Under the pieces are notes generated by a model. That model had not been told where the DNA came from and did not search any database. It worked only from the letters and a program-made list of their open reading frames with translations. 64,000 nt of DNA from Clostridia bacterium (GTDB lineage Bacteria; Bacillota; Peptococcia; DRI-13; UBA5745). Positions 9,663 through 17,501 of the stretch are shown one piece after another. How positions within the stretch are numbered: the stretch's first letter is position 1; every line of letters begins with the position of its first letter. The translations under genes were made by a program, and so were the position numbers. Where the stretch lies: the NCBI GenBank assembly GCA_018436095.1, contig JAHDMJ010000013.1, forward strand, positions 62,001-126,000, given 5' to 3'.

Positions 9663-9996
9663 GGGAAACGGGCGAATGAGCAAAGCGGTGGTTCACAACG
9701 GAATACTCTACTTGTGCGGGCAAACCGGTACGCCCGGAAACAGCATGCAGGAACAAACCCAGGAGGTGCTGGAAAAAATCGAAGGGTTACTCAACCAGTA
9801 CGGCTCGGATAAACGGCATATAATATCTGCTGTTATTTATATTGAGCACGCATCCATGTTCGCAGAGATGAACAAGGCATGGGACACTTGGGTAGAGCCT
9901 GGTTACGAGCCTGTTCGCGCCTGTTTGGAAGCTTCGGTAAATGACAAACGAAAGCTGGTAGAAATTGTAGTTACTGCTGCGCTTATTGAAAAATGA
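9649..9996 (+). CDS. RidA/YjgF-family protein
   Basis: 115 aa. Characteristic RidA features are the GILYLCGQTG strand and the PVRACLEA segment carrying the conserved arginine that binds the substrate carboxylate in imine/enamine deaminases. Canonical RidA proteins are about 125-130 aa, so this is slightly short. It starts 14 bp inside the DppF-like gene with AAGGAGGA upstream, and its stop overlaps the MATE gene (ATGA). In this operon it plausibly removes reactive enamines made during breakdown of the imported amino-acid derivative; that role is inferred. Confidence 0.85.
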   Translation: MKRYEGNGRMSKAVVHNGILYLCGQTGTPGNSMQEQTQEVLEKIEGLLNQYGSDKRHIISAVIYIEHASMFAEMNKAWDTWVEPGYEPVRACLEASVNDKRKLVEIVVTAALIEK

Positions 9997-11420
9997 GGTC
10001 AGCGAAAGATGTTGCATATCCTTTATATAACCATTTTTTTGGTGCAGGCAGCCTATCTAAGGGTTTAGAAACCAATGAGCCTTTACCAGACACATGCGTA
10101 ATTTACAAAAATATCCTGAAACGCGCCGGGCCTTCCTCTGTAGAAATGGTGCTTGCGGCGATGATGGCTATCATAGATAGCATCATGGTAGGAACACTTG
10201 GCCCGGCGCATCTTTCGGCCATTGGAATTACCACCCAACCTAAGTTTATCGCATTGGCTCTTATCACATCCCTGAACTATGGCGTTACTGCAGTTGTGGC
10301 CCGCCGTAAGGGTGAAAAAGACCGTTTAAGAGCAAACCTTGCCTTTAAGAATGCCCTTTGGGTATCCTTTGTAATCGCACTGGTAATGAATACGCTTGCG
10401 ATTTTGTTTGCGGAGCCTTTGCTATTTTTTGCAGGAGCTAAAAATGATTACATAAAGTATGCGGTAAGCTACTTTCAGATAACGCTGGCAGGCAATGTCT
10501 TTGCTTCCGTCAGTCTGACCATCAATGCGGCTCAACGGGGTGTCGGCAACAATAAAATCACCATGCGTACCAATCTGGTGGCCAACATTGTAAAGATACT
10601 GTTTAATTATCTGTTGATCTTTGGCGTCTGGGGCTTTCCCCGTTTAGAGATACAGGGCGCAGCAATTGCCACGGCAATCGGCAACATTGTGGCGTTAATT
10701 ATGTCGATGGAATCTGTTTGGAGCAGTGACAGCTTTTTGTATCTTCGATTTGCCTGCTCCTGGAAGCCCCATGGCCCCACACTCAAAAGCATCTTTAAGG
10801 TAAGCTCCAGCGCTGCCGCCGATCAGGTGTTTCAGCGAGTAGGCATGTTTACTTATGTAAAAATCATTGCAGAATTGGGGACCTTTGAAATGGCGGCCCA
10901 TCAAATTTGCATGAATATGCTTAATATGTCTCAGGCGCTGGGCGATGGGTTCGGTGTTGCCGCCTCCTCATTGGTCGGAGAATATATGGGGGCAAAACGA
11001 ATTGATCTTTCTATTATTTACAATCGTGGGACAATGAGGTGCTCCCTGGCAAGTTCTATTCTGTTCGGGGCAGTGATGGCAATTTTCCGCATGCCAATCG
11101 CCGGACTCTTTACACGGGATCCTTATGTTATTCTGATGGCATCCAATGTCATTTTGATGGTAGCCGTTATCTGTCTGGTGCAAACCAGTCGGATTACATT
11201 GGATTATTCCTTAAAAGGAGCCGGAGACACCTTTTATTCCGCCATGTTGACAATGACCAGCCTCATGATTTTGCGTCCCATTGTATCCTGGGTTGCCTGC
11301 TACCCCATGGGCTTCGGTTTACCCGGAGCATGGAGCGGGCTGCTCATTGACCAGTGTTTGCGCTTGTTTCTGCTCCAGCGCCGGTTTCGCAGGGGGCGTT
11401 GGACTGGTATTCAGCTGTAA
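9993..11420 (+). CDS. MATE-family efflux transporter
   Basis: 475 aa with about 12 hydrophobic segments in two homologous halves, as in MATE (NorM/DinF-like) drug:cation antiporters. The opening of the first half (IIDSIMVGTLGPAHLSAIG) matches the family's first membrane helix. The start ATG overlaps the RidA stop by 4 bp and lacks a clear ribosome site, so translation is probably coupled; a start further in cannot be excluded. It may export a toxic intermediate or product of the pathway, or be an unrelated multidrug pump. Confidence 0.85.
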   Translation: MRSAKDVAYPLYNHFFGAGSLSKGLETNEPLPDTCVIYKNILKRAGPSSVEMVLAAMMAIIDSIMVGTLGPAHLSAIGITTQPKFIALALITSLNYGVTAVVARRKGEKDRLRANLAFKNALWVSFVIALVMNTLAILFAEPLLFFAGAKNDYIKYAVSYFQITLAGNVFASVSLTINAAQRGVGNNKITMRTNLVANIVKILFNYLLIFGVWGFPRLEIQGAAIATAIGNIVALIMSMESVWSSDSFLYLRFACSWKPHGPTLKSIFKVSSSAAADQVFQRVGMFTYVKIIAELGTFEMAAHQICMNMLNMSQALGDGFGVAASSLVGEYMGAKRIDLSIIYNRGTMRCSLASSILFGAVMAIFRMPIAGLFTRDPYVILMASNVILMVAVICLVQTSRITLDYSLKGAGDTFYSAMLTMTSLMILRPIVSWVACYPMGFGLPGAWSGLLIDQCLRLFLLQRRFRRGRWTGIQL

Positions 11421-11444
11421 AAATGAATAGGTGGAGGAATTTGT

Positions 11445-12491
11445 ATGACTAGAGAAGCATCTGATTTGCAGCAAGTAACCGACAAGATCGATTACAAAAA
11501 GGGAGAGCGTATCACCAATATTTGTTTGGTTGGCAATATTCTGCTGTGCGCAATCAAATTTTGTGCGGGCATTTTTGGCCGCAGCCAGGCGATGGTGGCG
11601 GATGCCATGCATTCCGCATCGGATGTGATTGCCACGGCAGTTGTGCTGCTGGGTGTGAAGATAGCGCAAAAGCCCCATGACAGAAGCCATCATTTCGGCC
11701 ATGGAAAGATTGAATATATTACATCCGCCTTTGTGGGCTTTACATTGATCTATGCCGCGATCCAGATCGGCTATTCCATTATTGTAAACATTGCCGGCGG
11801 AGATATTTCTACGCCCTCCTTTTTGGCATTTGCCGCTGCCATTTTATCGATTGTTGTGAAGGAAATGATGTACCGGGCTACGATAAAGATTGGGAAACAG
11901 CTCAACAGTGAATCCATTAAGGCCAATGCATGGGATCACCGGTCTGACGCCTACTCTTCCATTGGCACATTGATAGGAATCGGCGGCAGTATGCTGGGGG
12001 CTCATATCGGCGTTGGCTGGCTGCGTTACCTTGATCCGATAGCGGGCGGTGTTGTGGCCCTTCTTATTTTTAAGGTGGCGATAGAGATTCTTTTAAAGGC
12101 CTTCCACGGATTGATGGACGCTTCGCCGGACAGCGAGGTGCTGGAGCAGATCCAGGCGGCCGCAACCTCTTTTCCCGAGACCAGGGAGCTTCCCTATGTA
12201 AAAGCCCGCTATACGGGGCCGAATCTCTGGATTGATATGGCCATTCGCCTGGATGCGGGCCTTACCATACAGGAAGGACACGAAATTGCGGAGGCGGTGC
12301 GGTTTGCTATTTGCGACAAGATACCGAATATAGACCACATCATTATTCACGTTGATCCCTGCACTTGCCAAAGGGGAAAAGAGGAAAAAGAAGAAAAAGA
12401 AGAAAAAGAAGTAAGAGAGGTAAGAGAAGAAAGCCATCTCAACGAGGATTTAGGAATCGACTTACTATGCGCAGAAACAATTGCCAGCTAA
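11445..12491 (+). CDS. Cation diffusion facilitator (CDF) metal exporter
   Basis: 348 aa. The CDF core has two metal-site motifs, DAMHSASD (about residue 49) and HRSD (about residue 165), with six predicted membrane helices between about 25 and 215. A cytoplasmic C-terminal domain with IDHIIIHVDP follows. GTGGAGG is upstream of the ATG. The last 40 residues after a CTCQ motif are an acidic, low-complexity tail (EEK/EVR repeats) not seen in standard CDF proteins and coded by a DNA tandem repeat. The metal (Zn, Mn, Fe or other) cannot be decided from sequence. Confidence 0.87.
   Translation: MTREASDLQQVTDKIDYKKGERITNICLVGNILLCAIKFCAGIFGRSQAMVADAMHSASDVIATAVVLLGVKIAQKPHDRSHHFGHGKIEYITSAFVGFTLIYAAIQIGYSIIVNIAGGDISTPSFLAFAAAILSIVVKEMMYRATIKIGKQLNSESIKANAWDHRSDAYSSIGTLIGIGGSMLGAHIGVGWLRYLDPIAGGVVALLIFKVAIEILLKAFHGLMDASPDSEVLEQIQAAATSFPETRELPYVKARYTGPNLWIDMAIRLDAGLTIQEGHEIAEAVRFAICDKIPNIDHIIIHVDPCTCQRGKEEKEEKEEKEVREVREESHLNEDLGIDLLCAETIAS
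12381..12434 (+). repeat. Six tandem 9-bp units inside the CDF gene
   Basis: Units GAGGAAAAA, GAAGAAAAA (twice), GAAGTAAGA, GAGGTAAGA and GAAGAAAGC follow one another in frame, encoding EEK, EEK, EEK, EVR, EVR and EES. The length is a multiple of three, so copy-number change would alter tail length without a frameshift. Confidence 0.85.
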
Positions 12492-12543
12492 CGGATCGTT
12501 CTGCCAAGAAACCAAGCTCGGAAAGGATGTGGAAGCTCCAACT

Positions 12544-13869
12544 ATGGATAGCGACAGTTGGCTATTATTTTTTGCTTTGATTTTATTGATTTTGGGGGGC
12601 GGATATTTTGCCGCTGCCGAAACAGCCTTTGTGTCTTCCAGTGGAACACGGATTAAAAGCAGGGCGAATGACGGTGATAAACATGCCCAAAATGCGCTTT
12701 ATATCCTGGGGAATTTTGATCAAGCACTATCAACGATCCTTGTTGGCAATAATATTATGCATATTGGCGCAGCGTCGATTTCCACCCTTCTCGTAACGAG
12801 ATTGTGGGGAGCCGGTGTTGTGGCATATACTACAATTGCTGTAACAATTGTAGTATTTCTCGTTTCCGAAATGCTTCCTAAAAGTTTCGCAAGCCATAAA
12901 GCGGAGCAGGTGGCATATGCGCTGGCGGGATCACTGCGCTTTTTGATGAGGGCGCTGGTGCCGGTTTCAGCTTTTTTTGGACTGTTTGGGAAATTGTTTT
13001 CCAAGGCTTTTGGCGAGGTGTCTATTCCGACAGTCACAGAGGATGAGTTATACGATATTATTGAATCTGCGGCAGAAGACGGCATCATGGACAAAAATCG
13101 CAGCAGGTTGTTGTATTCGGCGTTGGAGTTTGACGATACCACAGTGCAGGAGATTCTGACTGCCCGTATTTATGTCGTAGGTATTGACATCGACATGAGC
13201 TGCGAGGAAATCATTGAAATTATCAAAAAAAATAAATACACCCGCTTGCCTGTTTATGAGGGAACGATTGATAATATAATCGGCATTCTCAGTGTCCCCA
13301 GTTTTATTAAGGAATATTTAAAACAGGGGGACCGCCTATTGACCAGGGAACTGATGCACAAGCCGTATTTCGTTCCAAAAAGCAAAGGCATCGACGACCT
13401 GTTTAGGGAAATGAGCGGCAACCGTCTGCATATGGCGGTGGTGACCGACGATTATGGAGGCGCCATGGGCATTGTCACGATGGAGGACATCCTTGAGGAG
13501 CTTGTGGGCGAAATATGGGATGAAAACGACGTTGTGCGGGAAGACTTCAAGGTTCTCGCCGACGGACGTTATGAGGTTTCGGGTGATATGAGCTTTTTGG
13601 ATGCGCTGGATAGAATGGATCTCGGCAACAGTGAATTCTGCGAGGACGCAAAAGCGAAAACAACCGGCGCCTGGGCACAGGAGAACATTAACAGCATACC
13701 CCGCCAGGGCAGTTCCTTCTCGCTTGGCCGGCTGACAGCAACTGTTTTGCAAATTGACAGCCGCCAGCATATTACAAAGATGTTGTTTGTCATCCGCAAA
13801 GAAGAAGCCACCAGCACAGGCCGCTATGCATCAGATCAAAAGACTATGAAGAGCGGGGGATATGATTAG
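12544..13869 (+). CDS. CNNM/CorC-like membrane protein with CBS pair (first copy)
   Basis: 441 aa from ATG 12544; a longer reading from TTG 12481 has no ribosome site. Domain order: CNNM membrane domain (DUF21) with about four helices in residues 1-170, two CBS domains (about 195-320) ending near VTDDYGGAMGIVTMEDILEELVGEIWDE, and a C-terminal CorC/HlyC domain. Members are linked to Mg2+/Co2+ efflux or divalent-metal resistance; older hemolysin labels are misleading. It overlaps the next paralog by 8 bp. Its position after a CDF exporter suggests a metal-homeostasis group. Confidence 0.87.
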   Translation: MDSDSWLLFFALILLILGGGYFAAAETAFVSSSGTRIKSRANDGDKHAQNALYILGNFDQALSTILVGNNIMHIGAASISTLLVTRLWGAGVVAYTTIAVTIVVFLVSEMLPKSFASHKAEQVAYALAGSLRFLMRALVPVSAFFGLFGKLFSKAFGEVSIPTVTEDELYDIIESAAEDGIMDKNRSRLLYSALEFDDTTVQEILTARIYVVGIDIDMSCEEIIEIIKKNKYTRLPVYEGTIDNIIGILSVPSFIKEYLKQGDRLLTRELMHKPYFVPKSKGIDDLFREMSGNRLHMAVVTDDYGGAMGIVTMEDILEELVGEIWDENDVVREDFKVLADGRYEVSGDMSFLDALDRMDLGNSEFCEDAKAKTTGAWAQENINSIPRQGSSFSLGRLTATVLQIDSRQHITKMLFVIRKEEATSTGRYASDQKTMKSGGYD

Positions 13870-15121
13870 AATGGAAGACTATTGGCCATATATCGCTATT
13901 GTATTTTTGATTTTATGTTCGGCTTTCTTTTCCTCCTCCGAAATTGCCTATGCTTCGGCAAATAAGCTTCGCCTAAAAAAGGCAAGCGAGGCCGGCGGCC
14001 TTCGGGAGAGGTGGGCCCAGGCCATCAGCGAGCAATATGAGAGAGCGCTGTGCACAATACTGATGGGCAACAATCTTGTAAATATTGGGGCTTCGTCGGT
14101 GGCAACGCTTATCGCACTGTCCCTTGTGGGTGAAGTCGGAGTCGCATACGCAACAGGAATCATGACCGTACTGATTCTGATATTCGGTGAAATCCTGCCA
14201 AAACAAATTGCTAAAAAGTATGCGGACAGCTTTGTGTTAACGGCGTCGCCCCTTCTGCGGCTTCTTATGATGATAACCGGGCCTTTGGTAGTGGTTGTAA
14301 TGGCAGCTGTTGAAAGAGTTTCGCAAATTTGGGGAGGTAAAAGTGAAAAAACTGCCATGACCGAGGACGAACTCATTACAATCATTGAAACTGTTGAAGA
14401 AGAGGGGATTATCAATGAGGTGCGGAGAGAGCTCTTGCAGTCGGCAATTGAGTTTGCCGAAATTACAGCAGAGGAGATTACGACTCACCGTGTCGACATC
14501 CTTTCCATCGATATCAATGATAGTGTGGATGAAATTCTGCAGATCGCGGAGGAATCACCCTATTCCCGCATACCTGTTTGCGATGGAAGCATGGACAATA
14601 TCATAGGGGTGCTGTTTTTGAATCACCTCTGGAAAGCCCTGCTGGACAGGAAACCCCCTCATATCCGGGAATTGCTTACGGAAGCATGCTATGTCCATAA
14701 ATCCAAAACCCTGCCGGTTATATTGGAAGAGATGCAGGGCCGAAAAACCCACATGGCTGTGGTTATTGACGATTACGGCGGGACACTGGGTATTATAACA
14801 ATGGAGGATATCCTGGAACAGCTTGTAGGGGATATTTGGGACGAAAGCGACGAAATACGCAACGAACTTGTGGAAATCGGCGAAAATCTCTTCGAGGTCG
14901 ATGGCAGCATGAGCATCTATGACCTTTTGGAGAGACTGGATATGGATGACAGTGAGTTCGAGGATCATTTTGTAACCATAGGCGGTTGGGCTATCGAAAT
15001 GTTGAAGGATTTTCCCAAGCTAGGGGAAAGCTTTTTATATAGAACCCTAAGGGTAACGGTTGTCGAAATGGCTGAACTGCGCATCACCAAGCTTGAGGTG
15101 CGGGTAATGCCGGAAAAGTAA
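13862..15121 (+). CDS. CNNM/CorC-like membrane protein with CBS pair (second copy)
   Basis: 419 aa, same architecture as the preceding gene: a membrane domain starting YWPYIAIVFLILCSAFFSSSE, the CBS pair ending VIDDYGGTLGIITMEDILEQLVGDIWDE, and a CorC-type C-terminal domain. The two proteins are clearly paralogous but diverged, consistent with an old tandem duplication. The pair may form a heterodimer; this is inference. The start ATG 13862 overlaps the upstream gene and has GCGGGGG in front. Confidence 0.87.
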   Translation: MIRMEDYWPYIAIVFLILCSAFFSSSEIAYASANKLRLKKASEAGGLRERWAQAISEQYERALCTILMGNNLVNIGASSVATLIALSLVGEVGVAYATGIMTVLILIFGEILPKQIAKKYADSFVLTASPLLRLLMMITGPLVVVVMAAVERVSQIWGGKSEKTAMTEDELITIIETVEEEGIINEVRRELLQSAIEFAEITAEEITTHRVDILSIDINDSVDEILQIAEESPYSRIPVCDGSMDNIIGVLFLNHLWKALLDRKPPHIRELLTEACYVHKSKTLPVILEEMQGRKTHMAVVIDDYGGTLGIITMEDILEQLVGDIWDESDEIRNELVEIGENLFEVDGSMSIYDLLERLDMDDSEFEDHFVTIGGWAIEMLKDFPKLGESFLYRTLRVTVVEMAELRITKLEVRVMPEK

Positions 15122-15122
15122 T

Positions 15123-15150
15123 TTGTGAAATGAAATGGTTATGGTATAAT
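15123..15150 (+). promoter_or_regulatory. Sigma-A-type promoter before yraN
   Basis: TTGTGA (15123-15128), 16-bp spacer, TATAAT (15145-15150). It lies between the second CorC-like gene and yraN, so yraN can be transcribed on its own. Confidence 0.55.
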
Positions 15151-15224
15151 ATGGTATGTAATGAGAGAAAAGGTTAACTGTCATTGGCTGCTGTTGACTG
15201 CGGGCGCCGGCTGGGGGGCTGCTT

Positions 15225-15620
15225 ATGGAGAAAAAGAAGAAGCACTCAGGGGTAAAGCCGGATCAGCGGCTGGCATTGGGCAAAAAAGGTGAGGCTGAAG
15301 CGGCCAATTGGCTTCAGGCCAGAGGGATGCGTATTCTGGAAAGAAACTTCCGCTGCCCTTTAGGTGAAATCGATATCATCGGTGAGATGGGAGAAGTTTT
15401 GGTAATAGTGGAGGTGCGCAGCCGCAGCAGCATAGACTGGGGCACACCGGCCGAGTCGGTGGGCTACCGTAAACAGCAAAAACTAAGGCGGCTAGCAGCC
15501 TATTACCTTCAGCATAAGGGTAAAGTAAATAGTCCTTGCCGTTTTGACGTGTTGGGCCTTTTGGTTAATGAAGGAGGGAAAGGGCCCAACCAAATTCAAT
15601 GGATACCGGATGCTTTTTAG
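15225..15620 (+). CDS. yraN: YraN family (UPF0102) endonuclease-like protein
   Basis: 131 aa, close to the usual 115-130. The family signature is present: LGKKGEAEAANWL, ILERNFRCPLGEIDIIG, then VIVEVRSRSS, matching the E-x18-D-x-E-V-(K/R) nuclease-like core of the restriction-endonuclease fold. The biochemical function is unproven; the gene is often near rnhB in Bacillota, but not here. ATG 15225 has only a weak upstream ribosome site (GGGGGGCTG). Confidence 0.9.
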   Translation: MEKKKKHSGVKPDQRLALGKKGEAEAANWLQARGMRILERNFRCPLGEIDIIGEMGEVLVIVEVRSRSSIDWGTPAESVGYRKQQKLRRLAAYYLQHKGKVNSPCRFDVLGLLVNEGGKGPNQIQWIPDAF

Positions 15621-15702
15621 ACTCCTCCTATATGCGGCTAGAGGTATAAGAGTAATATTCTATATATGTCCTGCTTTCCGGAAAACAGCTTTGGGACAAA
15701 AA

Positions 15703-15729
15703 GGCCTGCGGAATATCGCTCCGCAGGCC
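15703..15729. terminator. Hairpin after yraN
   Basis: Perfect 10-bp stem GGCCTGCGGA / TCCGCAGGCC with a 7-nt loop. The following bases (GGTGTTATTATT) are only moderately T-rich, so it is a probable rather than certain intrinsic terminator. Confidence 0.55.
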
Positions 15730-15916
15730 GGTGTTATTATTAAAGCTGTCACAGGCTAGTCCAATCCGGAAGTCTTTTTTAATTTCCTAACTTTTCATCT
15801 TTGTAAATAAAAAAAGCTGAATTGTAAACAATAAAGGAACTTTTCTTAAGCCGATGGAATCTAAGAAATAAAAGAGTATAATAGTATGTAGAGTTTTTCA
15901 GGGGAGAATTGCGGAG

Positions 15917-16837
15917 ATGAGACATGCGGCAACAAAAAGGACAAAAAAGCGCAATATGCTCACTGCTTTCATCGGTGGCGGCCTATTGCTTTTTCTTTTA
16001 TTTACCGGCGGTGGGGATAGAAGGACCCTTAATCAGGGAGCTGAGGCAGCAGCCGGCGACATGGCCTTGGCCGGCAAAGTGCAGGGAGATACGGTTATCG
16101 TTCATTCTTCAGAGCCGGTGATGACCCCTGATTTATTGGAGCCCTCTTCCCAAGAGGCTGCAGGGGCCATACCTTCCGGCGCAGAGGCGGGAGAGCTGCG
16201 TCAGTCGGCTTCCTATCACGTGCCGGCCACAGACCGGGTGGAGGAGAGATATTTTCGGGACGCCTTATTTATCGGTGATTCCAGGGTCATGGGCTTAATG
16301 CTGTATTCCGGCTTGACTGAAGCCACCTTTTATACGGAAAAGGGCATCAATGTCAAAACGCTGCTGACTAAGCCCATTGTGCCCCGGACCGGCGGCGGCA
16401 AGCTTACTGTGCTCCAGGCCTTGGAGCAGCAGCAGTTTGGCAAAATCTATATTAAAATCGGTCTGAACGAGCTGGGCTGGGCTTATCCCTCGTCTTTTAT
16501 CGAAGCCTATGGCGAAGCTATTGATCAGATCCGGGCTTTGCAGCCGGAAGCGGTGTTTTATGTGCAGTCTATATTGCCCGTATCCGCAGAAAAGGACGCC
16601 GGGGATAACGTATTTACGAACCAGCGCATCGCCGAGTTCAACAATCTGATCCAAGAAATGGCCTGGCAAAAAGGCCTCCAATACCTGGACGCCACAGAAT
16701 GGTTCACAGACGACCAGGGTTGTTTGCCGGAGGAGGCAGGCCATGATGGTGTTCATTTGAATAAAGAATATTGTAAGGTTTGGCTGGATTTCTTAAAGCG
16801 TCATACGCTGCGGGACTATGCAAAAGTCAGGTTATAG
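15917..16837 (+). CDS. Membrane-anchored SGNH-hydrolase-like protein
   Basis: 306 aa. An N-terminal signal anchor (about 14-32) is followed by an unstructured linker and a GDSL/SGNH domain from about residue 110. The blocks visible are FIGDSR (nucleophile serine), GLNELG in place of the block-III GxND, and DGVHLN near the C-terminus with the catalytic Asp/His pair. Such extracytoplasmic enzymes often deacylate or acylate cell-wall polymers. A TATAAT at 15877-15882 is a probable -10 box, with no good -35. The DUF4358 lipoprotein follows 26 bp downstream; this pairing recurs in Clostridia. Confidence 0.75.
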   Translation: MRHAATKRTKKRNMLTAFIGGGLLLFLLFTGGGDRRTLNQGAEAAAGDMALAGKVQGDTVIVHSSEPVMTPDLLEPSSQEAAGAIPSGAEAGELRQSASYHVPATDRVEERYFRDALFIGDSRVMGLMLYSGLTEATFYTEKGINVKTLLTKPIVPRTGGGKLTVLQALEQQQFGKIYIKIGLNELGWAYPSSFIEAYGEAIDQIRALQPEAVFYVQSILPVSAEKDAGDNVFTNQRIAEFNNLIQEMAWQKGLQYLDATEWFTDDQGCLPEEAGHDGVHLNKEYCKVWLDFLKRHTLRDYAKVRL

Positions 16838-16863
16838 GTAATGGCAGAATAGGGAGGCAGATC

Positions 16864-17412
16864 ATGAGAATGAAGACAGCAGTATTGAAGAAAAAAAGCC
16901 GGGGCTTATTGGGCGCCTTGGCATTATTGACGGTATTTACGCTTTTTTTGACGGCATGCGGCTCTTCTGCCCCTGCCGGCAGCGGCGATTCCGCCGGCGG
17001 CAATCCTGCCCAGCCTTTTACTTTGGATGTGGCAGCTTTAGGTGAGCGGCTTCATACGGAACTGGAATACAGGGATCAATTGGAAGAACTGGAGCCTGAG
17101 ATAGTCTACACCATGCTGGGTATCGATGCTGCCGATGTGGCCTCTCAAAAAAACTATGTCAGCAGCGGCGCTACCGCCGAGGAGATCATCATCTTTCAGG
17201 CTGTTGACACAGAGGCTGCTGTGCGCCTGAAGGATGCTTTGGCAGCCCGCTGCCAGGACCAGCAGGATGTGTATGCTTCTTATGCTCCTGAGGAAGTCGG
17301 CTATTTGCAGCAAGCTGTGTTGATGGACAAGGAGACTTACGTTGTATTTTGCGTGCCTGTGGATGGCCAGGCGGCGGAAAAACTTATCAAAGAGGCCCTG
17401 GAGCTTAAATAA
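16864..17412 (+). CDS. DUF4358 family lipoprotein
   Basis: 182 aa from ATG 16864 (AGGGAGG just upstream). There is a lipoprotein signal ending FLTACGSS with the lipidated cysteine, then a DUF4358-like domain including YTMLGID and YVSSGATAEEI. The function is unknown. It is paired with the SGNH protein, so it may be an accessory of a surface-polymer modification step; that is inference. Confidence 0.7.
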   Translation: MRMKTAVLKKKSRGLLGALALLTVFTLFLTACGSSAPAGSGDSAGGNPAQPFTLDVAALGERLHTELEYRDQLEELEPEIVYTMLGIDAADVASQKNYVSSGATAEEIIIFQAVDTEAAVRLKDALAARCQDQQDVYASYAPEEVGYLQQAVLMDKETYVVFCVPVDGQAAEKLIKEALELK

Positions 17413-17501
17413 CAAATCGTTATGACAAGCTGGCTATAGAATGAACGGGCAAACCTAAATTATGGTGCAAACAGACAGGTAAAAGAATGGAGGAGAAGTA
17501 A

